The notes under the pieces: generated by a model | The model's database searches: none | Told to the model about the DNA's origin: nothing | Seen by the model: the letters and a program-made list of their open reading frames with translations, nothing else | Part shown: positions 33,944 to 46,298 of the stretch, piece after piece | Numbering within the stretch: position 1 is the first letter of the stretch | How the letters are laid out: every line of letters begins with the position of its first letter | Translations under genes and position numbers: made by a program | NCBI GenBank assembly: GCA_007115705.1 | Contig: QXEO01000238.1 | Coordinates: forward strand, 124,001-188,000 | DNA from: Dactylis glomerata | Lineage: Eukaryota > Streptophyta > Magnoliopsida > Poales > Poaceae | Length of the DNA: 64,000 nt | Reading direction: 5' to 3'

Positions 33944-35763
33944 TGTAACGACCCGGAAAATCCCCAATATTAGAATTGTTTGTTATTTTCTTTTTCGCGT
34001 CATCTTGACGTCATGCATCCTTCATCTTGCATGTTTTCTAAACCCTAAATTATATTTGTGGTATAATCCTATTTTTATGTTGATCATATGGTTCTATAAA
34101 TACCCTTCTCTCTCCTTTCTTATTTTGAATTCAAACTTGAAACCATATTGTTTCCAAAGTTTGAAAATTGTTTGGAATTAGAACTGAGTTTTCAAACATG
34201 TTTGCAAAATCTTGCCCTCTCTAATCTTTTCTTTTCCTCTCCCTCTTCTTCCAAAATTCCTGAAATATTCACCCAAATTCTTGGACAGTTGGTTTTCTCA
34301 TTTTGATCTGCCTCCACTCTCTAGCCAAGTTTTCCTTGTTTTCTTACCACGGAAGCCCAACAACAGCAGCCCATCTTACCGTTCCAGTGGAGACGTTGTT
34401 GTCGTCTTCCTCGTGAGGACGTCATCCTCTGTACGAACCATCCCATCGCCACTTGATCTCTCTGTGGTCGTATCAACGGACGTGTCAGCGCCTCACACTC
34501 CTTGAAATCCACCAACCTGCAACCCTAGCTCACCTACTCCCTCCTGTCGCCGCCGCTCTTCATCCTCTCGCTCTCGTCGCTCGCTCTGCCGCACCTCTCT
34601 TTACCTCGCTGCAAAGCCTCGCTCCGCATCGACTTCCAAGCCGCTCGCTTGCTGCAGCACGTCGACGCCATGACGCTCTCCGGCTCCCAGCATCGACCCT
34701 CCCCTGCGTCTTTGACCGCCGCATGAAGCAGCCTCATCTCGTTTGCCGCGCGCCTGCGCGTTCTCCGTCGAGCTAGCCACTCTGCTCTGCTTCTTCTCTT
34801 CATCTGCGTGCTGTCGCGGGACTCCGATCGTTGCTCCTGTCGGCGGCAGCATCTCCTGCAACTCCTACGAGCACGCCCGCCTGCTCAGCCAAAGACGCCA
34901 GCAGCCTCAAGCTCGTCCTCGCCCGCAGCCCATGTGCCTCAAGGACGACGCAGCCATCCCCGTTCTAGCCTCGTGAAGCCGCTCTGCTCCTTCTCCACGG
35001 AGATCCATGCCCGCCTCTATGCATGTGTGCGCACGCCTCTGCCGATGCTCGAGTCCACCTTCAGCAACATCAAGCACGTCGCCGTCCGTCCTCGCCATGT
35101 TTTCGAGCTCGCCCGTATCCTTCGGTCATCAGCGCTGCGACCAGCTCGCGCAGCTTGGTTCTGCCCGCCTCAGACGTGCGACCATGCCACCCCACGCCAG
35201 GGTTCCTGTACCATGTCTCTCCCGCTCTTTTGCTCGTCAGCAAGAAATCTGCATCATCTCTGTCTGTCACGCGTCGCCATACTGCGTCCCTCCCCGAGCT
35301 CTGCATCCACGAAGGCCACCTCCAGATCTTGTGGTATACGTTCAAAAGAACATGGCTCTCTTCAGCACCAAGATCCTCTCCTAGCTCAACTGGTCCGCTC
35401 CTTGATTACTCCTGGGGCAGCCTAAGTTCGAATCACGTCTGTGGCAATATAAAGCCAACCTTTTTGATCCTTTTTCCGATCTGACAGGTGGGCTCCGCCC
35501 GTCAGCTTCCATCCGCGCCACTTCAGCAATTTGTGCTGTGTCAGCGTCCAGTCAGCGACTTCGGTCCCGCCTGTCACGTGTGGGTTTCTTTCGCTGGGTG
35601 AGAAAAAGTTGCTGCTTCTATTTCTGTTTTTCTGAAAATTGCAGAAAATGTTTGAAACTTGCAAATTTAATATCTTTTAAACCGTAACTCGGAATAAAAA
35701 GTATGTTTATATGAAAGTTTATCAGAAAAATGCATAGAATCTGAATATGACATCTATATACCT
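33944..35763 (+). repeat. Long-LTR array, LTR 3 (3' truncated)
   Basis: It starts TGTAACGACCCGG and matches LTRs 1 and 2 for about 1820 bp, until GACATCTATATACCT near 35763, where decayed P2 Copia sequence begins. No element terminus lies at the junction, so a deletion removed the rest of this LTR and the adjoining end of P2. Confidence 0.85.
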
Positions 35764-38700
35764 ATTTATCAGAAACATTTAGAGCATAGGACATATCTGG
35801 ATATGTACATATCACGGTATACATGATCGATCAAATCATTCATGTGGCTTCACTCATCAAGTGTCAAAAACACCTGAATCTTATTTCAACCTCTTCCATG
35901 CGACAAGAACTTTTCTCGTTGTTTCCATATTGAACTTCATTCAATATTTCATCTATGTACTTTGGCACAACCATATTGGCACCTCGATCTATCTACATAG
36001 ACATTGAGACCCAATATTTTGGTTTTGCCTAAGTCTTTCATTGAAATCTAATTTTAATGAAATTCTTAACCTATGTCAATAAAAGATACATCATTTCCAA
36101 TTAACAATATGTCTTCTACATAATGTAATGAAAATATGTCTCAGTGCTCCCACTTAATTTCTTGCAAATGCAAGCATATTCATCATATCTGATGAAACTA
36201 AACCTTTTAATTGTTTCATCACGGTGAATATTCCAACTCCACGATGCTTACTTCAACCATTGAAGTTTGCATGCCTTTTAGCATCCTTTGAATTTAGAAA
36301 ACCCATTGGACCATGTCATGTACATGTCCTAGGTAACCATTCTATTAGAAAAATGTTGTCTTGTTTGTTCAACTAACATATACCAAACTTGGCATATGTA
36401 GTGGTTGCTACAGTAATCCGTCCAAACAAAATATTGCTATGAAAGATCAAATCTTTGCACAGTCAACTCCTTGAACACAATCGTAAACTCTTTTAACGAT
36501 GTGTCGACTATTTCATAGATGTTAAACATCCATGTCTATTTTTTAGATCCAAACACGTTCATTAGGCTTCATGCCTTTTGAGGGTCTTCCAAGTTCAGAA
36601 ACTTGGTTTCTCGTGTATGGAAATATCACGGATTTAATGGCTTCTAGCCATTTGACGGAGTCAGGGCCCATCATCGCTTCTTTGCATGTAGTCGGTTCAT
36701 CATTGTCAAACAATAATGATCTGTTCTCAAATCTAACTATTTGATTTTTACCCGACTCACGCGGTTCAATAAGAACTTAGATCTATGTGACCACAACCTT
36801 TGAGGTACGATAGCCATGCGCATTGTGGCCGCCTCCGGGACACTTCCCGGCGCTGCACTACTCAGCACATATAGCTTAGGTTCAACAACCTAATCAAAGT
36901 TCTATTGTCCTCCCACTCAACTTTTCGCGAAAAATTCCTTCTCAAGAAACTTGACGTTTTCAGCGACAAACACTTTTGTCTTAGGTGTTCTGGAGGAATA
37001 CCCAATAGTTACTTTGGGATAACCTACAAAGACGCATTTATCCGACTTTGGTTGTAAACATTTTACATATGCCTAGCATACCAAAATTTTAGAAAAGACA
37101 ACTTGGGTTTTATCCCATGCCATAACTCATATGGTGTCATTTCAACGGATCATGATGGCGCTCTTTTTAGTGTAAAAGCGGTAGTCTCTAAAGCTTTTTC
37201 CTTAAAATATAATGGCAGTTTTATAGACGACACCTTTGATCCAACGATGTCAAACAAATTTTTATTTCATCTCTCGAACACTCCATACTCCTATGGTGTT
37301 TCGGGAAATATAAGTCTATGGAACGATTCCTCAACTTTTAGGTGTTTGCTAAACTTGTAACTCAAATATTTTCCTTTATGATCAAATCATAAATTCTTTA
37401 TTCTCTTGTTACAATGATTTTCAACTTCATCTAGAAATACTTTGAACAATATTCAAATATTTCATGCTTCTTCCTTATCAAGTAAATATACACATATATC
37501 TACTCAAATCATTGGTTAAAGTAAATGAAGTTCAAGAATTCACCACACACGGCTACACATAATGGACTATATACATCAACATGTACAATATCCAATAAGT
37601 TAGTCGTCCGTTCTTCTTTTGGCCTACAAACGGAGTTTTAATCATCTCCAGGAAATTTTCACAAGCGTCAATTGATTTGAAATCAAAAGACTCCAAAATT
37701 CCATCAACATGGAGTTTCTTCATGTTTACTTTCCAATATGATTTAAACGGTGGTGTCACTCATAAGTGATCTTCTAATCATTTGTCTTGCGACATTTTTA
37801 GCATCAGTGTTATGGATGTGATTTCTCCAACAAGATAAGCGTTCATTCATCTTTTATGAATGCAGTAATAATTTGAATAACCATTGTTCTCATAATACCA
37901 TAACAAAATAACAATTATTAAAACAAATCTTGAAGGCTAGGTTTAATTCCAACGAAACACAATAACACTTTTTTTTGATGAGAATCATCCCATATTCATT
38001 TGCTAGTTAATTAGGCCATTGTAGTTCTTGTATTGCGTTGTTCTGTATGACAGTTCATACCAACCAATTTAGTATCAAATACCCAAGAACCACATTGTTT
38101 TAACAAGCAACGAATACACCCATAACATGTATATCTTCTATATACCTGAGCTGGACATTTCCAGTCTTTTCTTTTCCGCCAAAATAAATTTTGGATTCTC
38201 TTTTAGCAATTCTTTTCCTTCTAGAAGAATCTATCAACATCAATAGTGGCGCCATTCACATGGCACATAGTTCAAGGCACGATTAGTCAAATACTAATAC
38301 CTTTGGACTCACACTTTCAAGTAGACCACCATAATCAAATATTTGGCATTCTTCCAAATTCCATTCTTTAGTAATCTTTTAATGTAGTAAACATTTTACC
38401 GACATCTTGTATTCATCCTATCATGACAACTTTCATGATCAAGCTACTATAGCTCATGAGGACGAATTGTGAGTATAATGCTAGTTCCCAAAACCTTTTT
38501 AGGAGATCTAGACGGCTAACATCTCTAATCTTCGCAAATTCTCATACAATATGAGAACATGTGTCTTACTAAATTATACTCTATCACATTGCAACCAAAC
38601 ATTGTTTCAGATATCAAAATATCTTCCACACATGATAGTTTATGAAACAATTCTTTCAGCTCCTAGATAACCTTGATACTAAAACAACTTTTGAATATCA

Positions 38701-38960
38701 AGGATCATGGAGGCAAGTGTGATCTTAGATACTAACACTGGAATTGTTACTCTTGATTTAATACTACTTATTAAATTTTAACGAGTAACCAAGGTTTGCT
38801 AAAAATTTGCAATAGGACTTTAAACTTTAGATTGACATTCAAACAATATGATACCAATTCATAAGGTTAACATCCAGAATTCTATAGTTCTATTATCTCA
38901 ATTATAGCTAATCACAAGGTAGTAAATGGATGCCAATGCCTACAACAAACTATGCAAATT
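35764..38960 (-). pseudogene. P2 gag-pol remnant
   Basis: Gag is barely recognisable. The GAG-pre-integrase region survives at about 37759-37553 (MKKLHVDGILESF, compared with MKKLHSDGLLESL in Copia-1). Near 35900-36010 the minus strand still matches the Copia-1 RT segment around IYRDRSRRLIGLSQ and the following YLDKILKRF. Stops and frameshifts are frequent throughout. The order matches Copia-1, so the remnant has decayed mainly by point mutation and small indels. Confidence 0.8.
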
Positions 38961-40114
38961 CACTTTGATTTAGTTCATGATAAATTGAGTTCTATATTTC
39001 AAAATTACTAAGTGAACTCCCACTTAAAAATAACATCCCTCTTAGTTTTCTTAAGTGATTACACGAACCAAATTCACTATACCGCAACCGATCGTCACGT
39101 GCAACGACATAGTTTCAAAGGCGAACATCACCATGTGCATCATATCAACCATATGACTCATGCTTAACCTTTCGGTTCGTGTTCCGAAGCCATGTCTGTA
39201 CATGCTAGGCTCGCCAAGTAGAACCATAGCACTTGCGTGTGTAAAACTGTCTTACACCTGTCGTATGTGAACGTAGAGTCTGTCACACCCGATCATCACG
39301 TGGTGTCTCGAAACGACGAACTTTCTTGACGGTGCATGCTATGGAAGAACACATTTTTATCTTAATATTTATGTGAGAGGGATCATCTTATAATGCTACC
39401 GCGTGATCAAATCTAAGCAGAATAAGATGCATAAAAGGATAAACATCACATGCATATATAATGTGATATGATATGGTCCTTCACGCATTCGATATCCATC
39501 TTGTGCGTTATGGCATGATCTCCATCATTCCACCGGCATAGCACCAAGGTCCATGGCGCGCCACCTTGGTTGTCTTCCTCCATTACAATATATCACTTGG
39601 ATATATATATTCGGCACGCATGCCATTTAAATGTAAAGACAACCATATGGCTCCTGCCAGTTGTTTATAACTTACAAAAAGGATCATTGCATACAATTTG
39701 TAACATAAACAATTTAACCATATCACATCACATGCCCTGCAAAAACAAGTTAGACGTTTCTAATTTGTCTTGCATATTTTACGTGGTTTGGGGCTTTCTA
39801 GGAAGAACCGTTCTTACCTACGAACATGTAACCACAACGGTGATAAAAAATATTATTAACAACTCTTTGTAAAATAGATCATAACTATAGTGGGAGAAAC
39901 ATGCACCCGCAAAGCCACATATGCCGAAGCATGTCAAGTGTGGGACAAGTCTCGTGAACGCGGTCACGTAAGGTTAGTCTCGGGCAGCTTCAATCCCACT
40001 ATGCCACTATGATCCAAAATACAAAAAATAGCAATAACATGATCATCAACGCCCACATCCATATGTGTTCTAACCGTGCATACCAACTACGCATAAAGAT
40101 GGCTCTGATACCAC
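38961..40114 (-). other. P2 leader and primer-binding site
   Basis: TGGTATCAGAGCC on the minus strand at 40113-40101 follows the LTR end by one base. The leader aligns with 2507-3660 of Copia-1, including a stretch containing AscI-like GGCGCGCC near 39554. Open frames here are shadows. Confidence 0.8.
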
Positions 40115-41745
40115 TGATGGGTTCGTAGCATAGAAAACAAAAAATTTCCTACACATGAACACAAAACTAGCCAAGAACATCTACGAGATGGTAGCAATGG
40201 AGACTAACCCTCGAAGACCGGTAGCGGGGATTACATTCCCGCACAAACATTGGCGATGGAGAGTCAAAGAAGACGCACGTAGTCGACGTAGTAGTTCACT
40301 TGACGTAGTCGACGTAGTTGTTCACTTGACGATCAGGGGATCGTGTACATGGCGCCACAACCGGCAGCGCCCCCGTGCTCGGTCACATGTACGGCTCGTC
40401 ATCGACTCCTCCACGCCCTCGGTCCAGCGGGGCAGCGGAAGAAGGGATCCGCCGGACACTCCAACACTCACTTCTCCAAGTGTGTGAAACTCGAACTAAC
40501 AATCCGGCAGAGCTTCGCTAAGCCAAGACGAATTTGGGGCAGCAACTTTGGAAGGAAGGGAGGGGATCAAGAAGTGTGAGAAGAGGGAGAAGAAGGCTCC
40601 TTTTATAGGAGAGTAGGTGGCAGCCCCTTCTTCATGGTGGTAACCCCCTCTTCATGGTGGTAACCCCCATTTTAATTTTGCATGACATTCATGCTAATTA
40701 AAACTCACACTAATTGAATTAATAAAACATTTTTATTTCTTTTATATTTGTTAATTCAATCAATTAACAAACATTAACAAAAAAAACCCTTGAGTTATTT
40801 CTATATGCCAAAACAGTTTCGGCACTTTTCTGAAACAACCCTCATGATGTCCTATAATTTGATCGGAGTATCGTATCCACTCAAAAACGACAATGAACCT
40901 TAAGTGTGTCACCCTACGGTTCGTGAATAATGTGGACATGATCGAGACTCCTCTCCGATCAATAATCATCAGCGGGATCTGGAAATCCATGACGACTCCC
41001 ACTTACTCGACGATGATCTAGTAATCGTGTGAACCATTAACGAACATAGTTAATTCCTTTTGTCTCGCGATATTATTACTTGTCCGAGATCCGATCATTT
41101 GGTATCAACCATACCTAGTTTGATCTCGTTCCTGACAAGTCTCTTTACTCGTTCCGTGATAATGCATTCCCGTGACCTAGTCACATGCTTGCAAGCGATT
41201 TCAATGCAATATCACTGAGAAGGGCCCAGAGAATATCTTCCCGTCATCGGGTCGGACAAATTCCACTCTTGATCCATGAGCCTCAACTAATACTTTCAGA
41301 ATACCCAAATCAACCTTTATAATCACCCTGTTATGGTGTGACATTTGATATCATCAAAGCACTCTTCTGGTATCAGTGATTAACATGATCTAATGGTCTG
41401 AGGATTAGAACTATTTCGTATGAGTTTGATATAGCAATGAAACTTGATGACTTGATCGTATTGCTATTCGTACTATGGGTGTGAGTGTTCATCACATCAT
41501 TCTTCTAATGATATGACCCCGTTATTAACAACATCCAATGTTCATGATCAGGAAACCTTGATCATCAGTTAATCAACGAGCTAGTATAAAAGAGAGGCTT
41601 TACTAGGAACCTTTTTAGTTTATTAATCACACAAGTATTAATGTTTCCGATTAATACAATTCTAGCATGAGAAATAAATATTTATCATAAACATGGAATA
41701 TGATAATAACCACTTTATTATTGCCTCTCGGGCATATTCCCTTCA
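40115..41745 (-). repeat. P2 5' LTR
   Basis: 1631 bp, TGAAGGG...CCCATCA on the minus strand. TATA box TCCTATAAAAG at 40610-40600. It is about 65 bp shorter than the Copia-1 LTRs, mainly in the region upstream of the TATA box. Confidence 0.9.
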
Positions 41746-43941
41746 ACCCCTTCTTCATCGGCAAAAATCAGGTCACCTTTCAAGACACTATATTTTTATT
41801 GCTTCATGCATTATGTGTTTTTCTTAGAGCATCAGTTATTTTAGTTTTCTTTATTAGTTTAGTTTTGTTTGCTGCAATAAATGGTTGGACCCCAACAAAT
41901 TTCTTTTGGAGAAGTTGCCTTGCTTTTCATTTGCCAAGAACGCTCTAGTTTTCATTCTTATCAAAAACCGAGTGTTCTTCTTTTTCTGCTACTGCTTTTG
42001 GTTTTCGTTTTCGCCTTGATTTGCATTCAGATCTTCTTATATTTATTTATGAAGGTGTATTTTTGCCTCTGGACCATGTTGGTTTTCCTCAAAAGAGTTG
42101 TATTAAAAAAGTTTGAATGGTGTTGGAAAGAGAAAAAGCTTTGTGCAAAAAGTGGTACAAGAAGGAGCTTGTGTAGACTGCGGCTTAGGCTTTTTCATGT
42201 CATGCTTGATGTCTTTTTGATAGTATGCTTAGTGGTTTTACTGTAGCATGACTTGTCTCAAATAACTGAGATTGCTTAATGAGCCTTTGAAAAAATCATG
42301 CGTTGTTTTTATTGTTTGGAAGCATTATTTTGGTTTTCTCCTTGATGCTTTATTTGGGTTGACTTGGCGCATGCTCACACATGTTAGACTCTTACAAAGT
42401 CGCCAATAGCCTCTATGATCATTTAGTTTTTGAATTTTGATGCCATCTTATGCTTCTTTTAATATCGCTTTGTCACTTTGCATGATTATGGCCATTATTG
42501 CTCTCTTAGTTGGTCGCTCCCAGTCTTTTGCTAGCCCTCGCCTTGTTCTGAGTATGAGCTCTACTCGTGCATCCAACTCCTAAAAACCAAGTTTGCCAAA
42601 GTGTCCACCATACATACCTACTAGCAATTTGCTATTCCAAGTAAATTTGACTTGCTTTTATTTTCTCTTCAAATTAAACTCTTACCAGTGTTATGCGAAA
42701 ATTGGTCAGTAAAGCTCTCACGAACCGGAAGGCACACTTTACTTTTTCTTGTTCTTAAATTTTTTGACATTGTGGTCTCTTATGTTGAGTTGTTATGTTG
42801 CAAGTTGTAAGTTGGAGACTAGCCCAGCCATGCCATCATGGGCAAGCTTTCAACATTGCACTTCTTATTTGAGTTGATATCGTGATCTTTTGTTTATGGA
42901 TGCCCGCGGTGTGAAATGAATTGGGAATCTTGTGGGGATCATGGAGTTTGTATATGTGTTAGGGAACGCCTGGGCCGCCAATCTAAGCCATGCATAATTC
43001 ATGGTGGAAATTTGCAGCATACCCATAGTGGACATTCGACGACGCATCTCAAAATAAAAAGCTAAACAAATGGTAAATAAAAGAGATGTCGAGGTGTTCA
43101 TTGTCTGCTTGTCCTGTCATTTTGATGTGGGCTTGTTCCATGTCATCGGGCACGGAGGTACCCCGTTGGCGGTTCTCGATGATACGCATATACTTACAAT
43201 GACAAGAGCCTTGTTTGGGACTCTAAGTAAAGTAGCATGAGGTTTGGGTACTCGTATTCACGGGACACGAGGTTTTCAACTTATGATTTGTCAATCATAT
43301 GCATCATAGTTGTTCTCGCATTAACTTTAACCATTCAAGATGCTTATGATGGGGGCAATGAGAGCTCAAAGCCGGTAAGTACCATAATTTTTGAAGGTTA
43401 TAAAACTTGCAATCACTGCTTCCCTCCGCGAAGGGCCTTTCTTTTACTTTTATATTGAGTCACCACCTTCTATCTTTATGCACCATTAAGAGAGCATAGT
43501 TGTCATTCTTAGTATAATGTGCATTGTCCCAAAGTTTTCATTGATTGATTCATATTGTTGGTTTCACTTGTTCTCAAATTATTTGTATCTAGTCGCCCTC
43601 TTAAACTTGAAGGTGTCCTATGCATTTATGTTTTGCTCTCCATGAAGGACAAGCTGAAAACCATTTGTATGTTTTTCCTTATGATTTGAACACACGTTTG
43701 ACTTTCATTGTTTCATTTTCATGATCTTTTGTTTGTGTTCATTTTCATGTTATAACATGGTTGCTAAGTTTTTATTGTCAAGATTATATCTTTCATGCCC
43801 ATGTTTTAAGTTCTTATGATCCCAGCTCACAAATGCTTACATATATGATCAAGATTGTGTAGGTGCATGTCACCTCAAAAATTATTTCTTTTGTTATCAC
43901 TTACCTACTCGAGGACGAGCAGGAGTTAAGCTTGGGGATGC
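41746..43941 (+). other. Element C 3' UTR and polypurine tract
   Basis: Aligns with element B's 3' UTR from 50942 onward and, reversed, with D's (62449-64000). No protein-coding signature is visible. Its start coincides with the P2 LTR end, consistent with P2 having inserted here; the upstream part of C is gone. The PPT AAGCTTGGGGATG lies at 43928-43940, preceded by CGAGGACGAGCAGGAG. Confidence 0.8.
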
Positions 43942-44223
43942 TGATACGTCTCCAACGTATCTATAATTTTTGATGCTCCATGCTTGTTTTTACACCATTT
44001 TCCTAATGTTTCGTTACACTTCGTGGCACTTTTATGCATTTTCCGGAACTAACCTATTAACAAGTCGCCATAGTGGCAGTTCCCTGTTTTTTGCTGTTTT
44101 GTGTTTCAGAAAAGTTACACAGGAAATATTCTCGGAATTGGACGAAACCAAAGCCAGCCGTCCAGATATTTCACGGAGCTTCCAAAGAACCGAAGAGGAG
44201 ACGGAGTAGGGCTACAAGGTGGC

Positions 44224-44275
44224 CTCACACCAGGGTGGCGCGGCCCAGCCCCTGGCCGCGCCCCCTATGTGTGAG
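44224..44275 (+). promoter_or_regulatory. GC-rich U3 hairpin, C LTR
   Basis: Outer arms CTCACAC and GTGTGAG; inner arms GGCGCGGCC and GGCCGCGCC, all pairing exactly. The TATA box starts 36 bases after the 3' arm. Confidence 0.6.
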
Positions 44276-44665
44276 ACCGCCTCGGTCCACCTCTGACGAT
44301 GCCCCTTCGCCTATAAATACCCCCCGACGGGAAAAACCTAAGTACCCGATCAATTTTCCAGAAACACATTGTGATCCGCTGCCATCATCGACCCGAGATC
44401 GGGAGGGTCCAGAAGCTCTTCTCGGCACCCTGCCGGAGAGGGGAATCGCCACCGGAGGTCTTCTTCAGCGCCATGCTTGCCTCCGGAGCGATGAGTGAGT
44501 AGTCTACCTTGGACTATGGGTCCATAGCAGTAGCTAGATGGTTGTCCTCTCCACCATGTGCTTCATGTTTAGATCTCATGAGCTGCCCTACATGATTGAG
44601 ATCACCGTTATGTAATTCTACATGTTTGGTTTGTTGGGATCCGATGAATATTGGTGTTATGATTG

Positions 44666-44670
44666 AGTTG
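44666..44670. repeat. Target-site duplication AGTTG, left (element A)
   Basis: AGTTG precedes the A 5' LTR and recurs at 60318-60322 after its 3' LTR, more than 15 kb away, which fixes the limits of A and everything nested in it. Confidence 0.93.
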
Positions 44671-46178
44671 TGATACGTCCATTTTGCATCACTATTTTGT
44701 ATCATAATTTACTGTTATTCATTGATATATTTAATATTTAGAGTTGATACTTATGTTATTTCCCTTGTTTTCACATGTTTGATGATCATTGGAGGATTTG
44801 CTGCCGGAGTCAGGATTCTGCTGGAAAAAGGACCATCAAGGGACCATATTTTGAAGATTAGGAAAATTCCAGAAAAATACCAGGAAATTATATTTTCCCA
44901 GAAGACTCAGGAAGCCAGAAGGAGGAGTCGATAGGAGCCAGGAGGGGCCCTCACGCCAGGGTGGCGTGGCCTGACCCCTGGCCGCGCCAGCCCTGTGTGA
45001 GGCCACCCTGGCCCACTTCTGCCATCGCCCCTTCGCGTACTTCATCGTCCCCGAAAACCTAAGTCAAGGGGGGGCTCAGAGTTAGACACCGCCGCCTCTG
45101 TGGGGCGGAAAACACCAGAGAGAGAAAAGCTCTCCGGCAGGCAGAAATCTGCCAGGGAAATTCCTTCCCGGAGAGTGGAGATCGTCGCCATCATCATCAC
45201 CATCGTACCGGACTTCATCGGGTTCATCATCATCATCTCCATCACCAGCACCTTCATCTCCACCATTACCACGCCATCCCGCTGTAACATCTTGAGTTGG
45301 ATCTTGCTATATTCATAGGGGAAACTTTCCCGGTGTTGATTACTCTTGTAGTTGATGCTATTGAGTGGAACCGTTGAATTAAGGTTTATGTTCAGAGTGT
45401 TATTTACCATTATTTCACCTCTGATCATGATCCATATGATGTCTTGTGAGTAGTTCGTTTAGTTCTTGAGGACATGGGAGAAGTCAAGATGTTAGTAGTG
45501 AATTATTGTTGAGAAATATTTAATGGTTTGATATTGTTGTGGTGCTATTTCACTAGTGGTGTCATGTGAACGTCGACTACATGATACTTCACCATTTATG
45601 GTCCTAGTGAGATGCATTGTGTATTTGGCTACCAATTGTGGGGTTGCTGGAGTGATAGAAACCTAAACCTCCGTTGGGAAACCTTTGCACCAGGGAGCGT
45701 AGGATCTTAGAGTTTAAGGCTATGGTTAGATTTATCTGAATTACTTTCTTGTATTTGCGGATGCTTGCAAGGGGTATAATCACAAGTGTGTATTTATCCT
45801 AGTAAGGGTAGTGCGCTAGCACAGGTTCACCCCCATAACACCTATCAAACCAATAAAGACTATTGGCTTTATGAAGCGAAAGCTCTTGACAGAAACTCCC
45901 GTGTGTCCTCGAGAACGTTTGGTTATTATAAGTTACACAACCGGCTTGTCCTTTGCTGAAGAAAGGATTGGGCCACTCGCTGCAATTATTACTATTGTCC
46001 TTTATTTACTCGCACTTTATTTACTCGTATTACCAAATACCCCTGAAAACCTGTTTGCTAGTATTTACAGTGAATCCTTGATCAAAACCACTCATCAACA
46101 CCTTCTGCTCCTCGTTGGGTTCGACACTCTTATTTATCGAAAGTACTACGATACACCCCCTATACTTGTGGGTCATCA
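44671..46178 (+). repeat. Element A 5' LTR
   Basis: 1508 bp, TGATACGTCC...GGGTCATCA. Unlike the B and C LTRs, the position expected for a TATA box (after GCCCCTTCGCGTA) has none. The R/U5 part carries the CAT/ATC microsatellite. An open frame from 45871 crosses the LTR end and PBS to 46416. Confidence 0.93.
44951..45002 (+). promoter_or_regulatory. GC-rich U3 hairpin, A 5' LTR
   Basis: Inner arms GGCGTGGCC and GGCCGCGCC; outer arms CTCACGC and GTGTGAG. The inner left arm has one T for C relative to the A 3' LTR, which still allows a G-T pair. Confidence 0.55.
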
Positions 46179-46189
46179 AGACTATTTTC

Positions 46190-46206
46190 TGGCGCCGTTG
46201 CCGGGG
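46190..46206 (+). other. Element A primer-binding site (Asp tRNA type)
   Basis: TGGCGCCGTTGCCGGGG lies 11 bases after the LTR end, spacing shared with the B elements. Confidence 0.9.
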
Positions 46207-46298
46207 AGTGTAGCGCTATTGAAGAGTGGAATTGGTAAAGGTAACTGTCACTGTGAGTATTGTTTTATTTTTATTTTTTATTTTTATTTTACTTTGGA

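Larger units (their letters stand above)
25095..35763 (+). mobile_element. Tandem array of a long-LTR, near-empty retroelement (Tekay/Del-like ends)
   Basis: The order is LTR (25095-29061), internal (29062-29526), LTR (29527-33478), internal (33479-33943), partial LTR (33944-35763). Repeat periods are 4432 and 4417 bp. LTR ends are TGTAAYGAYC...CGTCACA, the style of Tekay/Del chromoviruses, followed by a methionine-tRNA PBS. Internal regions are only 465 bp with no gag or pol, so it is non-autonomous. LTRs of 3.95 kb are eight times longer than the internal region, unlike TRIMs (short LTRs) or LARDs (long internal regions). The tandem structure fits unequal recombination between LTRs. Confidence 0.88.
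35764..41745 (-). mobile_element. P2: decayed, truncated Copia element (minus strand)
   Basis: On the minus strand the 5' LTR (41745-40115), PBS and leader are clear and align with Copia-1. The coding part is heavily mutated, and the element is cut inside RT/RNase H at about 35763, so its 3' LTR is lost. It begins TGAAGGGAATATGCC, abutting element C's 3' UTR. It is much older than Copia-1, judging by the many stops and indels. Confidence 0.88.
43942..44670 (+). repeat. Element C LTR, left part
   Basis: Starts TGATACGTCTCCAACG directly after the PPT, so it is C's 3' LTR. It is interrupted at AGTTG (44666-44670) by element A and resumes at 60323. A TATA box CTATAAATAC is at 44311-44320 and a conserved R/U5 hairpin at 44415-44441. 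Without A the LTR would be about 1.65 kb, matching N1's LTR. Confidence 0.9.

Noticed and set aside
39540..39570. GGCGCGCC palindrome in the P2 and Copia-1 leaders as part of the U3 hairpin family
   Set aside because: It lacks the CTCAC/GTGAG outer arms and lies in a leader far from any TATA box.
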